Shown one piece after another: positions 42,436-50,618 of a stretch of DNA of 54,085 nucleotides; the first letter of the stretch is position 1; each line of letters opens with the position of its first letter. A program made the position numbers and the translations under genes. The notes under the pieces were generated by a model. It worked only from the letters and a program-made list of their open reading frames with translations. It was not told the DNA's origin and did no database searches. Source of the DNA: Nonomuraea zeae (GTDB lineage: Bacteria; Actinomycetota; Actinomycetes; Streptosporangiales; Streptosporangiaceae); contig NZ_VCKX01000048.1 of NCBI RefSeq assembly GCF_005889725.1, positions 1 to 54,085 on the forward strand. The letters run 5' to 3'.

Positions 42436-43092
42436 TCACGACGTGGCCCCGTTCCCGATCCTGGCGCGGTCGCGGGAGGCGGCCGAGCCGGCGGCGCCGG
42501 TCCACTCGTAGTAGTCGGTCTGGTCCAGGCCGGCGAAGCCGAGCAGGCGCGCGACGAACTCCTCGTCCATCTGCTCGATGCTCTGCGGCACGTTGTAGTA
42601 CGTCGGGATCATGGGGTAGACGACCGCGCCCGCCTCGGTGAGCTGCACCATGTTGCGCAGGTGGATGAGGTTGAGCGGGGTCTCGCGCACGCACAGGATC
42701 AGCGGGCGGCGCTCCTTCAGGCACACGTCCGCCGCGCGCTCGATCAGCGTGTTGGCCGCCCCCTGGGCGATCCTGGCGGCGGCGCCCAGCGCGCAGGGCA
42801 GGACGATCATGCCCCAGCAGCGGTAGCTGCCCGAGGACGGCGGCCCGGCCGCGTCGATCTCCGGGTCCCAGAGCGTCACCTTCTCCGACGGGCCGCCGAG
42901 CATCAGCTCGACCGGGTCGGCGTTCTCGGCGGCGGCGTGCTCGTGCGCGATGAGCTTGCGGCCGTTGGCCGAGATCATCAGGTCCACGTGACCGACGCGC
43001 GAGTCGCCGGCCAGGGCCGCCAGCAGCCGCCCGGCCAGGCGGGTGCCGCCGGCGCCGGTCACGGCCAGCAGCATGCGTCGTTGTTCTGGCAT
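42436..43092 (-). CDS. Second, divergent UbiX-like flavoprotein
   Basis: The 218-residue protein shares the fold and the ADVCLKERRPLILCVRETPLN segment with UbiX, but differs at key places. The loop reads TGAGGTR instead of TGASGAP, and the PCSMK segment reads PCALGA, so two serines that contact flavin or the prenyl donor are missing. It may bind flavin without prenylation, or store or transfer the cofactor. It lies between the UbiD gene and the regular UbiX gene in the same operon. GGAG lies about ten bases before the ATG. Confidence 0.87.
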   Translation of the reverse strand: MPEQRRMLLAVTGAGGTRLAGRLLAALAGDSRVGHVDLMISANGRKLIAHEHAAAENADPVELMLGGPSEKVTLWDPEIDAAGPPSSGSYRCWGMIVLPCALGAAARIAQGAANTLIERAADVCLKERRPLILCVRETPLNLIHLRNMVQLTEAGAVVYPMIPTYYNVPQSIEQMDEEFVARLLGFAGLDQTDYYEWTGAAGSAASRDRARIGNGATS

Positions 43093-43151
43093 GGTGTGTC
43101 GCTCCAAGTGGTGGTCGCGGAGTGGGTGCGGTGGGTCGCGGAGTGCGGCGA

Positions 43152-44804
43152 TCAGCCGGGGTGGCCGGACTCGGCCCGTGCCGCCGGTGCGACCCCGTCG
43201 TGGCCGGTCCCGTCGCGAGAAGCGCCGCCGGAAGAAGCGGGGCCGTCCGGAGAAGCAGCGCCGTTGGAGGTGGCCTGCCCGTCGTCGCCGAACAGGCCGG
43301 GCGCGAAGGGCCGTGGATCGACCTCGCGGAACTGGGCGCGGGCGAACATCTTGGCACGCAGCTCGTACGGCGCGGTGGCGTCGAAGATGGTCTTGGAGGT
43401 GACGCCCTTGGCCGGCAGGCGCGGGTCGTACTCGGGGGTCTGCGACGGGTCCAGGACGTGCCCGGCGACCCCGGGGATGGCGATGATGTCGAGGTTGCCC
43501 TGCATCCGGGTCTGCATGGCCCACAGCACGTCGTTGGTGTCGAAGATGTCGACGTCCTCATCGACCAGGATGACGTTCTTCAGCTCGGTGTAGGTGCCGA
43601 ACGCGATCAGCGCGGCCAGCCGGGCGCGGCCGTCGTCAAAGGCGCTCTGCTTGTTGCACTTCATGACGGTCAGGAATTTGCCGCCGCCGGAGGAGTGGGC
43701 GTAGACCTCGCTGACGAAGCCGGGCAGCGCCTTGTCGCAGGCGTTGTAGATGCTCGCCTCGGTGGGCAGCCCGGCCAGGCTCACGTGCTCCTCGCCCGGG
43801 CCGACGAGGGTCTGCAGGATGGGGTCGCGGCGGGTGGTGACGGCGGTGACCTTCAGCACCGGCAGCGCCGGGTTGGCGGGGCCGTTGTAGCCGGGGAACT
43901 CCGGCATCGCGTGCCCGGTGTGGGTGTTGCGGTCCTCGGCGATGCGGACATCGGGCAGGATCTCGCCCTCGATGACGACCTCGGCGTTGGCGATGCACCG
44001 CTGGTCCACGGTCAGGCAGCGGGTCAGCTCGACCGGCTTGCCGCGCAGGCCGCCCGCCACGGCCAGCTCGTCGTAGCCGTACGGAGTCGTCGGCGCCTCG
44101 AAGCACGCGCCGATGTGGACGGCCGGATCGAGCCCCATGTTGACCGACACCGCCAAGGGCTTGCCCTGGGCCTCGGCCTTCTTGCGGAAGGCGTCGATGT
44201 GCCGCCCGGGGGCGAAGAAGATGGACAGCTCGTCCTTGCCCTGCACGCACAGCCGGTGGATGGTGACGTCGGTGCCGGCCTGGCCGGTCGGGTCGCTGCT
44301 GAGCACCAGGCCCAGGCAGAAGTACGGGCCGGCGTCCTCCTCGGTGTTGGTCGGGGCGGGCAGCAGCTTGCGCAGGTCGAAGCCCGGGTCGCCGGCCCGG
44401 TGCACGACCTCCTGGCAGACCGCGTGCTCCGCGCCGACGTCCACGGGGCTCATCGCGTTCCGGTACGCCTGCGCCATCCGCTGCGTGAGCCGGCGCGCCG
44501 GAGCGTCCAGCAGCAGCCCGACCCGCTCCCGGCTGGCCATCAACCCGACGAGGACACGCCACCCGGGGAAGCCCGACACGTCGTTGAACAGCATCGCCGG
44601 GCCCGTCCTGGTCGGCCGCACCACGGTCCCGCCGGCGCCGACGAGCTTGTAGACGCCCGCCAGCTCGGCGATCGGATCGACCGGATGGTCCGTCTCGATG
44701 AGCTGGCTGGGATAGTGCCGCAGCCGCTCCAGCGCCGAGCGCAGGTCGTGCACCTCACCGGTCCTGGCCGCCGCCTTCGCCGGTTTCTTCGTCTTCGCCG
44801 TCAT
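43152..44804 (-). CDS. UbiD family prenyl-FMN-dependent (de)carboxylase
   Basis: The 550-residue protein matches UbiD: AMLFNDVSGFPGWRVLVG, the central VEVVIEGEILPD-like segment (seen as EVVIEGEILPD), VTAVTTRRDPILQTLVGPGEEH and the ILVDEDVDIFDTNDVLWAM part. Where many members have EGPFGEYTGY, this one has an AMPEFPGYNG stretch, which I associate with phenolic-acid decarboxylases. It should add or remove CO2 on an aromatic acid using prenyl-FMN. Residues 505-550 are a low-complexity tail. It lies 91 bases after pcaG and is followed by two UbiX-like genes, which suggests it feeds or drains the protocatechuate pathway. Confidence 0.92.
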   Translation of the reverse strand: MTAKTKKPAKAAARTGEVHDLRSALERLRHYPSQLIETDHPVDPIAELAGVYKLVGAGGTVVRPTRTGPAMLFNDVSGFPGWRVLVGLMASRERVGLLLDAPARRLTQRMAQAYRNAMSPVDVGAEHAVCQEVVHRAGDPGFDLRKLLPAPTNTEEDAGPYFCLGLVLSSDPTGQAGTDVTIHRLCVQGKDELSIFFAPGRHIDAFRKKAEAQGKPLAVSVNMGLDPAVHIGACFEAPTTPYGYDELAVAGGLRGKPVELTRCLTVDQRCIANAEVVIEGEILPDVRIAEDRNTHTGHAMPEFPGYNGPANPALPVLKVTAVTTRRDPILQTLVGPGEEHVSLAGLPTEASIYNACDKALPGFVSEVYAHSSGGGKFLTVMKCNKQSAFDDGRARLAALIAFGTYTELKNVILVDEDVDIFDTNDVLWAMQTRMQGNLDIIAIPGVAGHVLDPSQTPEYDPRLPAKGVTSKTIFDATAPYELRAKMFARAQFREVDPRPFAPGLFGDDGQATSNGAASPDGPASSGGASRDGTGHDGVAPAARAESGHPG

Positions 44805-44895
44805 GCCTTCCCCCTTGCGGGTACCTGCCCGTACGGCGGGCCCGCGAAGGGAAGGACGGCGTCAAGACCTGGACCACAGTCGGTATGGGAGCGGC

Positions 44896-45432
44896 TCAGC
44901 CGAAGTCGAGGAAGACGGTCTCCTTGTCGCCCTGGAGGTGGATGTCGAAGCGGTGGACGCCCGGGCGTTCGGTCACGGGGACCAGAGTCTGCCTGCGCTC
45001 GGGGGGCAGCGAGTCGAGGAAGCGGTCCGTCCCGAGGTAGATGCGGGTGTAGAGGTGGTGCAGCAGGCCGCGGGCGAACACGCAGACGCTGATGTAGCCG
45101 TTGCCCGGCGGCAGGGTGCGCAGCGCCCAGTGGCCGTCGGCGTCGGTGCCGACCCGGCCGAAGCCGGTGAAGTCCATGCCGTGCCTGCCGAGCACGGCGC
45201 CGTTCACCTGGTCGCGCCGCATGCTGCCGGGGGCGCCGCCGAGCCGTCCCGACGGATCGGCCTGCCAGAACTCCAGCAGCGCGTCGGGCACCGGGGCGCC
45301 CGCGCCGTCGTAGACGCACCCGTGGACGAGGATGGCGTCGCCGTCCAGCGGGACGAGGTCGCCGCCGCCGGGAAAGGGCAGGGCGTAGCCGTAGAACGGC
45401 CCGACGGTCTGAGAGGGGGTGGGGTTGTTCAT
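44896..45432 (-). CDS. pcaG: Protocatechuate 3,4-dioxygenase alpha subunit
   Basis: The 178-residue subunit begins PSQTVGPFYGYALP, the typical PcaG start. It has the intradiol dioxygenase pattern DALLEFWQADPSGR, then DGHWALRTLPPG and LLHHLYTRIYL. The alpha chain lacks the four iron ligands, which lie in PcaH. With PcaH it cleaves protocatechuate between its hydroxyl groups to 3-carboxymuconate. The ATG overlaps the pcaH stop by four bases. Confidence 0.95.
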   Translation of the reverse strand: MNNPTPSQTVGPFYGYALPFPGGGDLVPLDGDAILVHGCVYDGAGAPVPDALLEFWQADPSGRLGGAPGSMRRDQVNGAVLGRHGMDFTGFGRVGTDADGHWALRTLPPGNGYISVCVFARGLLHHLYTRIYLGTDRFLDSLPPERRQTLVPVTERPGVHRFDIHLQGDKETVFLDFG

Positions 45433-46172
45433 CGGCCTTCCTCGATCCAGGTCGCCGCGGGGCCGTCCAGCACGATGTCCCAGCGGTAGCCGAGCGACCA
45501 TTCGGGCTTGGACAGGTCGTGCTCGTAGGCGGCGACCAGCCGTTGCCTGGCCTGCTCGTCGGTGACCGACTGCAGGATCGGGTCGTAGGGGAACAGCGGG
45601 TCTCCCGGGAAGTACATCTGGGTGACCAGGCGCTGGGTGAACGCCGTGCCGAAGAGGGAGAAGTGGATGTGCGCGGGCCGCCAGGCGTTGACGTGGTTGC
45701 GCCACGGGTACGGGCCGGGCTTGATCGTGGTGAAGTGGTAGACGCCGTCGCCGTCGGTGAGGCAGCGGCCGACGCCGGTGAAGTTGGGGTCGAGCGGCGC
45801 GGGGTGGTCGTCGCGCTGGTGCAGGTAACGGCCGGAGGCGTTGGCCTGCCAGATCTCCACGAGCTGGCCGCGTACCGGGCGTCCGTCGCGGTCGAGTACG
45901 CGGCCGGTCACCGTGATCCGCTCGCCGAGCGGCTCCCTCAGGTGCTGCACGGTCAGGTCGGAGTCGTGGGGCGTCACGTCGGTGACGCCGAAGACCGGCC
46001 CGGACAGCTCGGCCGCCTCCGGGTCCTTCAGCGCCACCAGCGGCTGCTTGGGGTGGCGCAGCAGGGTGCTGCGGTAGGGGGCGTAGTCGCGGGCGGGGTG
46101 GTCGCCGCCGCCGGCCGCCTGGAGCGCGGCGATCTCGACGTCGATGTCGGCCTGGGTGAGGGGTTCGGGCAT
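45429..46172 (-). CDS. pcaH: Protocatechuate 3,4-dioxygenase beta subunit
   Basis: The 247-residue subunit holds the iron(III) site: a tyrosine in NASGRYLHQRDD, a second in KPGPYPWRNH, and the two histidines in RPAHIHFSLFG. It shows GQLVEIWQANASGR typical of intradiol ring-cleaving enzymes. It pairs with PcaG for ring cleavage of protocatechuate. GAAAGG lies about six bases before the ATG. The thiolase gene is upstream, separated by only four bases. Confidence 0.96.
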   Translation of the reverse strand: MPEPLTQADIDVEIAALQAAGGGDHPARDYAPYRSTLLRHPKQPLVALKDPEAAELSGPVFGVTDVTPHDSDLTVQHLREPLGERITVTGRVLDRDGRPVRGQLVEIWQANASGRYLHQRDDHPAPLDPNFTGVGRCLTDGDGVYHFTTIKPGPYPWRNHVNAWRPAHIHFSLFGTAFTQRLVTQMYFPGDPLFPYDPILQSVTDEQARQRLVAAYEHDLSKPEWSLGYRWDIVLDGPAATWIEEGR

Positions 46173-46176
46173 GACG

Positions 46177-47325
46177 CTACCTTTCGAGTACGACGGCCAG
46201 GCCCTGGCCGACGCCGATGCAGAGACAGGCCAGGCCGGTGCCCGAGCCGGCCGCGGCCAGCCGGTGGGCGACCGTACCGGTGATGCGGGCACCGGAGGCG
46301 CCGAGGGGGTGGCCGAGCGCGATCGCCCCGCCGTCCGGGTTGACGATCGCGGGATCAAGGTCGGGCAGCTCGGCCAGGCAACCGAGCACCTGGGCGGCGA
46401 ACGCCTCGTTGAGCTCGGCGGTGGCCAGGTCGCCCGCGGACTTGCCCGCCTTGGCCAGCGCCTTGGTCGCGGCCTCGACCGGGCCGAGCCCGAAGTAGCG
46501 CGGCTCCAGCGCGCTGACCGCGCTCGCGGTGATCCTGGCGAGCGGCTCGCGGCCGCGCAGCCCCGCCTCGTCGGTCAGCAGCAGCGCCGCCGCCCCGTCG
46601 TTGAGCGGGGAGGAGTTGCCCGCGGTGACGGTGCCGCCGCTCTTGCGGAAGACGGGCTTGAGCCGGGCCAGCGCCTCCATCGAGCTGTCCGCGCGGATGC
46701 CTTCGTCCCTGGTCACCTCGCCGATCGGGACGATCTCCCGCTCGAAGGACGCCTTGGCCGCCTTCTTGTGGCTGGCCAGCGCGTACGCGTCCTGCTCGGC
46801 GCGCTCGATCCCGTGGCGCTCGGCGATCAGCTCGGCGCCCTCCCCCAGCGGCACGGTGTGCTCGGCGGGCATCTCCGGGTTGACCAGGCGCCAGCCGAGC
46901 GTGGTGGAGATCAGCTCCTGCCCGCCCGCGGGGAACGCCTTGTCCGGCTTGGGCAGCACCCAGGGGGCGCGGGTCATCGACTCCACGCCGCCGGCGATCA
47001 CGACCGAGGCGTCGCCGAGCGCGATGGCGCGATAAGCCTGGATGACGGCCTCCATGCCGGAGCCGCACAGCCGGTTCACGGTCACGCCGGGCGTGGTGAC
47101 CGGCAGGCCGGCGAGGAGGGCGGCCATGCGGGCGACGTTCCGGTTCTCCTCGCCGGCGCCGTTGGCGTTGCCGAGGACGACCTCGTCGGGCGCCGCCACG
47201 TCGTTGCGCTCGGCGATCGACCTGACGACGTGCGCGGCGAGGTCGTCGGGGCGGATGGCGGACAGCGCGCCGCCGTACCGGCCGAAGGGGGTGCGGACGG
47301 CGTCGACCACGTAGACGGTCTTCAT
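46177..47325 (-). CDS. pcaF: Beta-ketoadipyl-CoA thiolase
   Basis: The 382-residue thiolase has the acylation cysteine in NRLCGSGM (about residue 87), the histidine in ALGHPLGASG and the second cysteine in CIGVGQG. It should split beta-ketoadipyl-CoA into succinyl-CoA and acetyl-CoA. The call as PcaF rather than a general acetyl-CoA acetyltransferase rests on its place between the CoA-transferase and protocatechuate dioxygenase genes. It is slightly shorter than the usual 390-400 residues. Confidence 0.9.
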   Translation of the reverse strand: MKTVYVVDAVRTPFGRYGGALSAIRPDDLAAHVVRSIAERNDVAAPDEVVLGNANGAGEENRNVARMAALLAGLPVTTPGVTVNRLCGSGMEAVIQAYRAIALGDASVVIAGGVESMTRAPWVLPKPDKAFPAGGQELISTTLGWRLVNPEMPAEHTVPLGEGAELIAERHGIERAEQDAYALASHKKAAKASFEREIVPIGEVTRDEGIRADSSMEALARLKPVFRKSGGTVTAGNSSPLNDGAAALLLTDEAGLRGREPLARITASAVSALEPRYFGLGPVEAATKALAKAGKSAGDLATAELNEAFAAQVLGCLAELPDLDPAIVNPDGGAIALGHPLGASGARITGTVAHRLAAAGSGTGLACLCIGVGQGLAVVLER

Positions 47326-47380
47326 GCGGGAACCCCTGCTCCGGTGCCGGTCTTCGTGCGCGAGCCTGTGCTGCCGGTCC

Positions 47381-48010
47381 TCATGACAGGACCTCCGCTT
47401 CCGTACGGTCGCGCAGCTCGGCCGCGCTCACCCCGGTCGCGGTCTCGACCAGCCTCAGCCCGTCGGCGGTGACGTCGAGCACGCCGAGGTCGGTGATGAT
47501 CCGGTGCACGCACGCCTGTCCGGTGAGCGGCAGCGTGCACTCCTTGACGATCTTGGGTGAGCCGTCCTTGGCGGTGTGGTCGGTGATCACGATGACCTTG
47601 CGCGCGCCGTGGATGAGGTCCATGGCCCCGCCCATGCCCTTGACCAGCCGGCCAGGAACCATCCAGTTGGCCAGGTCGCCGCGGGCCGAGACCTGCATCG
47701 CGCCGAGCACCGCCACGTCGATGTGCCCGCCGCGGATCATGCCGAACGACAGCGCGGAGTCGAAGAACGACGCGCCCGGCAGCACGGTCACCGTCTCCTT
47801 GCCCGCGTTGATCAGGTCGGGGTCGAGCGCGTCGGGGGCGGGGTAGGGGCCGACGCCCAGGATGCCGTTCTCCGAGTGCAGGACCACGTCCACGCCCGGC
47901 GGCAGGAAGGAGGGGATGCGGGTGGGCAGCCCGATGCCGAGGTTGACGTAGTCGCCGTCGCGCAGCTCGGCGGCCGCCCGCGCGACCATCTCGTCACGGG
48001 TCCAGCTCAT
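47381..48010 (-). CDS. pcaJ: 3-oxoadipate CoA-transferase subunit B
   Basis: The 209-residue beta subunit carries the catalytic glutamate in HSENGILG (about residue 47) and the [11 protein letters not shown] and [10 protein letters not shown] signatures of type I CoA-transferases. With PcaI it moves CoA from succinyl-CoA to beta-ketoadipate. Its ATG overlaps the pcaI stop by four bases. The same fold serves other 3-oxoacids, and the operon context decides the assignment. Confidence 0.92.
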   Translation of the reverse strand: MSWTRDEMVARAAAELRDGDYVNLGIGLPTRIPSFLPPGVDVVLHSENGILGVGPYPAPDALDPDLINAGKETVTVLPGASFFDSALSFGMIRGGHIDVAVLGAMQVSARGDLANWMVPGRLVKGMGGAMDLIHGARKVIVITDHTAKDGSPKIVKECTLPLTGQACVHRIITDLGVLDVTADGLRLVETATGVSAAELRDRTEAEVLS

Positions 48011-48786
48011 GCCGTGCTCCCCTCCGGCGTCCGCGGGACGGACGTCGTACGCTTCTCGATGGCCTTGTCGGCGGCCTGCTCGGGGGTGAGCGGCACGACG
48101 TGCTGGACGAACACGCCGGGCAGGTGGACCTCGTCGGGGTCGAGCTCGGTCAGCTCCTCCACCTCGGCGATCGTGATCCGCCCGGCCATCGCCGCGAGCG
48201 GGTTGAAGTTGCGGGCGGACTTGTTGAAGACCAGGTTGCCGTAGCGGTCGCCCTTGGCCGCCCGCACCAGCGCGAAGTCGGTGGTGATGGCGTGCTCCAG
48301 CACGTACTGCCTGCCGTCGAACTCGCGCACCTCCTTCGGCGGCGAGGCCTGGGCGATCGAGCCGTCGGGGTGGTGGCGCAGCGGCAGGCCGCCGTCGGCG
48401 ACGGGGGTGCCGACCCCGGCCGGGGTGTAGAAGGCGGGGATGCCCGCGCCGCCCGCGCGCAGCCGCTCGGCCAGGCTGCCCTGCGGGGTCAGCTCGACCT
48501 CCAGCTCGCCGGCCAGGTATTGCCGGGCGAACTCCTTGTTGTCGCCGATGTAGGAGGCGGTCACGCGGGCGATGCGCCCGGCGGCCAGCAGGATGCCGAG
48601 GCCGCCCCCGTCCACCCCGCAGTTGTTGGACACGACGCCGATGCGCTGCACGCCGGTGTCGTAGAGGGCCTGGATCAGCACGTTGGGGATGCCGCTGAGG
48701 CCGAATCCGCCGACCGCGAACGAGGCGCCGTCATGCACGCCGGCCAGCGCCTCCCCGGCCGTGGCGACCAGCTTGTCTTTCCGCAC
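48007..48786 (-). CDS. pcaI: 3-oxoadipate CoA-transferase subunit A
   Basis: The 259-residue alpha subunit has the glycine-rich CoA-binding start ([19 protein letters not shown]), [12 protein letters not shown] and the [20 protein letters not shown] segment. It is the first gene of the minus-strand pca/ubiD operon and starts with GTG after a GGAG site. A TTGACA-N18-CATACT promoter lies upstream, with an IclR-type operator between promoter and gene. Confidence 0.93.
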   Translation of the reverse strand: MRKDKLVATAGEALAGVHDGASFAVGGFGLSGIPNVLIQALYDTGVQRIGVVSNNCGVDGGGLGILLAAGRIARVTASYIGDNKEFARQYLAGELEVELTPQGSLAERLRAGGAGIPAFYTPAGVGTPVADGGLPLRHHPDGSIAQASPPKEVREFDGRQYVLEHAITTDFALVRAAKGDRYGNLVFNKSARNFNPLAAMAGRITIAEVEELTELDPDEVHLPGVFVQHVVPLTPEQAADKAIEKRTTSVPRTPEGSTA

Positions 48787-48794
48787 GACACTCC

Positions 48795-48833
48795 GTTCAC
48801 CCGATGTGTTCGCTCAGCGAACTTTAGTTCACT
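48795..48833. promoter_or_regulatory. PcaR/IclR-type operator cluster
   Basis: GTTCGCT-C-AGCGAAC at 48808-48822 is a perfect inverted repeat. Two more GTTCAC elements lie in direct orientation at 48795 and 48827. A palindrome plus a direct repeat of the same half-site is the arrangement known for PcaU/PobR-type IclR regulators. It overlaps the -35 region of the pcaR promoter and lies just downstream of the pcaI promoter. Confidence 0.75.
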
Positions 48834-48838
48834 ATCGT
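48833..48838 (+). promoter_or_regulatory. -10 element of the double IclR gene
   Basis: TATCGT lies at the right edge of the operator cluster and 64 bases before the ATG at 48902. The -35 would fall inside the palindrome, so autoregulation is likely. Confidence 0.4.
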
Positions 48839-48845
48839 GTGGTCG

Positions 48846-48875
48846 AGTATGTGTACCTGAAGGCGCTTCTGTCAA
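48846..48875 (-). promoter_or_regulatory. Promoter of the pca/ubiD operon
   Basis: On the minus strand TTGACA (48875-48870) and CATACT (48851-48846) are separated by 18 bases. The start site would be near 48839, about 53 bases before the pcaI start codon, with the operator lying inside the leader. Confidence 0.6.
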
Positions 48876-48901
48876 AAGCTCCTTCGATCTTGGAGGCGCG
48901 G

Positions 48902-50539
48902 ATGGAAGCGGCCGGAACCTTGGAGCGCGGGCTGACCGTCCTGCGCGTGCTGGCCGCCGGCCCGGAGCCGGCCGCCGGTGGTCCGGACGCGGCGGCCGCC
49001 CCGGTGCGGGCGGCGGACGTGGTACGCGCGAGCGGGCGGCGGGCCCGCGCCACGGACCTCGTCCGCGCGACCGGCCTGGCCAGGTCGACCGTCGATCGCG
49101 TGCTGGCCACCCTCGTCCACCTGGGCTACGTCCGTGCCGAGGGGCGCGACGTGCTGCTGGCGCCGCGCCTGATGGAGCTGGGCGAGGCGTACCTGGCCTG
49201 CGGCGGGCTCCGGGACGTCCTCGCGCCGGCGGCCGAGCGGCTGGCGCGGGAGCTGGACGAGTCGGTGTCGCTGGCCGTCCAGGACGGGGACGGGGTGCGG
49301 TTCATCGCCCAGTTCGCCCGGCGGCGCACCATGTCGATCGTCTTCCGGGTCGGGGACCTGCTGCCGGCCGCCCGGTGCGCGGCGGGCCTGGCCCTGCTCG
49401 ACCCGGACGCGCCGTGGGCCGAGGACGACCAGCTCGTGGAGCCGGGGCTGATCGCGGTCGCGCTGCCCGTACGGGATCGGGACGGGACGGCGGTCTGCGC
49501 GCTGAGCGTGGTCAGCCACACCAGCAGGCACACCATCGCCGGCCTGGTCGCCCACGCCCTGCCCCGGATGCGCGAGGCGGTGGCGGCCATGGAAGCGACC
49601 CTCGCCACACCACCGGACGCGCGCTCGGGCGCGGCCCCGGGCGTTCACGCGGCGTCGGACCTTCACGCGGCGGGCGAGCGTGCCGCGACGGCGGCAATGG
49701 CAACGGCGGCGGCGGTCGCCGGAACGGGCGTGGCGGCCGAGCCGGGCGACGGACGTCTGCAGTCGCTCGCGCGCGGCCTCGCGGTGCTGGTCGCGCTCGG
49801 CTCGGCGCGCGGCGGCGCGACCCTCGCCGACGCCTCACGGGTGACCGGTCTGCCGCGCGCCACCGTGCGGCGGGCGGTGCAGGCCCTGGAGCGCCTGGGG
49901 TACGCCGCCGCCGACGGCAGCCGCTTCGTGCTGCTGCCCAAGGTGCTGGAGCTCGGCTACGCCCACCTGTCCGGGCTGACCCTGCGCGAGATCGTCCAGC
50001 CGCACCTGGCGGACCTGGTGGGCCGGATCCACGAGTCGGCCTCGGCCGCGGTGCTGTCCGGCGACGACGTCCTCTACGTGGCCCGCGTGCCCACGGTGAG
50101 CATCATGAGTGTCAACATCACGGTCGGCACCCGCTTCCCCGCGTACGCGACCTCCATGGGCCGCGTGCTCCTGGCCGGCCGGCCAGCGGAGCGGCTGGCC
50201 GCGATCGCGCCGCTGCCGCTGACCCGGCACACGATCACCTCGCACGAGGACCTCGCCGCGGCCGTCAGCCGGGCCGCCGCGGACGGCTACGCCCTGGTCG
50301 ACCAGGAGCTGGAGGAGGGGGTGAGGTCGATCGCGGTGCCGGTGCGCGCCGGGGACGGCCGGGTCGTGGCGGCCGTCAACGTGGCCACCCACGCCAGCCG
50401 CGCCGCCGCCGCCGACCTGCTGAGCGACGTCCTGCCCGAGCTCAGGCAGGCCGCCGCCCGCATCGAGGCCGACCTGGCCCACGTGCCCGGCGCCGTGCCG
50501 GACGACTCCGCGCCCGAGCGCCTGGCCGCCACGTGGTGA
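48902..50539 (+). CDS. Double IclR family regulator (PcaR-like)
   Basis: The 545-residue protein is two IclR regulators in one chain. Module 1 (residues 1 to about 215) has the winged helix ATDLVRATGLARSTVDRVLATLVHLGY, and its effector domain lacks the middle part. It jumps from a GDLLPAARCAAGLALL segment to GLIAVALPVRDRDG. An Ala-rich linker follows. Module 2 (about 286-545) is complete, with LPRATVRRAVQALERLGY and an effector domain with SMGRVLLAG. It is divergent from the pca operon and probably senses protocatechuate or beta-ketoadipate. GGAGG lies five bases before the ATG. Tandem IclR pairs are known in actinobacteria, but the reduced first effector domain is notable. Confidence 0.88.
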   Translation: MEAAGTLERGLTVLRVLAAGPEPAAGGPDAAAAPVRAADVVRASGRRARATDLVRATGLARSTVDRVLATLVHLGYVRAEGRDVLLAPRLMELGEAYLACGGLRDVLAPAAERLARELDESVSLAVQDGDGVRFIAQFARRRTMSIVFRVGDLLPAARCAAGLALLDPDAPWAEDDQLVEPGLIAVALPVRDRDGTAVCALSVVSHTSRHTIAGLVAHALPRMREAVAAMEATLATPPDARSGAAPGVHAASDLHAAGERAATAAMATAAAVAGTGVAAEPGDGRLQSLARGLAVLVALGSARGGATLADASRVTGLPRATVRRAVQALERLGYAAADGSRFVLLPKVLELGYAHLSGLTLREIVQPHLADLVGRIHESASAAVLSGDDVLYVARVPTVSIMSVNITVGTRFPAYATSMGRVLLAGRPAERLAAIAPLPLTRHTITSHEDLAAAVSRAAADGYALVDQELEEGVRSIAVPVRAGDGRVVAAVNVATHASRAAAADLLSDVLPELRQAAARIEADLAHVPGAVPDDSAPERLAATW

Positions 50540-50567
50540 CGGCGGCCGCACCGGCCCCTGACGCGCC

Positions 50568-50605
50568 GCGTGGGCGGGCCGCCGTGTCCGGCGACCCGCC
50601 CACGC
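50568..50605. terminator. Hairpin between convergent regulator and amidase genes
   Basis: GCGTGGGCGGG and CCCGCCCACGC form a perfect 11-base stem with a 16-base loop. It lies between the convergent IclR and amidase genes and can serve both. No T tract is present. Confidence 0.75.
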
Positions 50606-50618
50606 GCTCACGGGGCTC

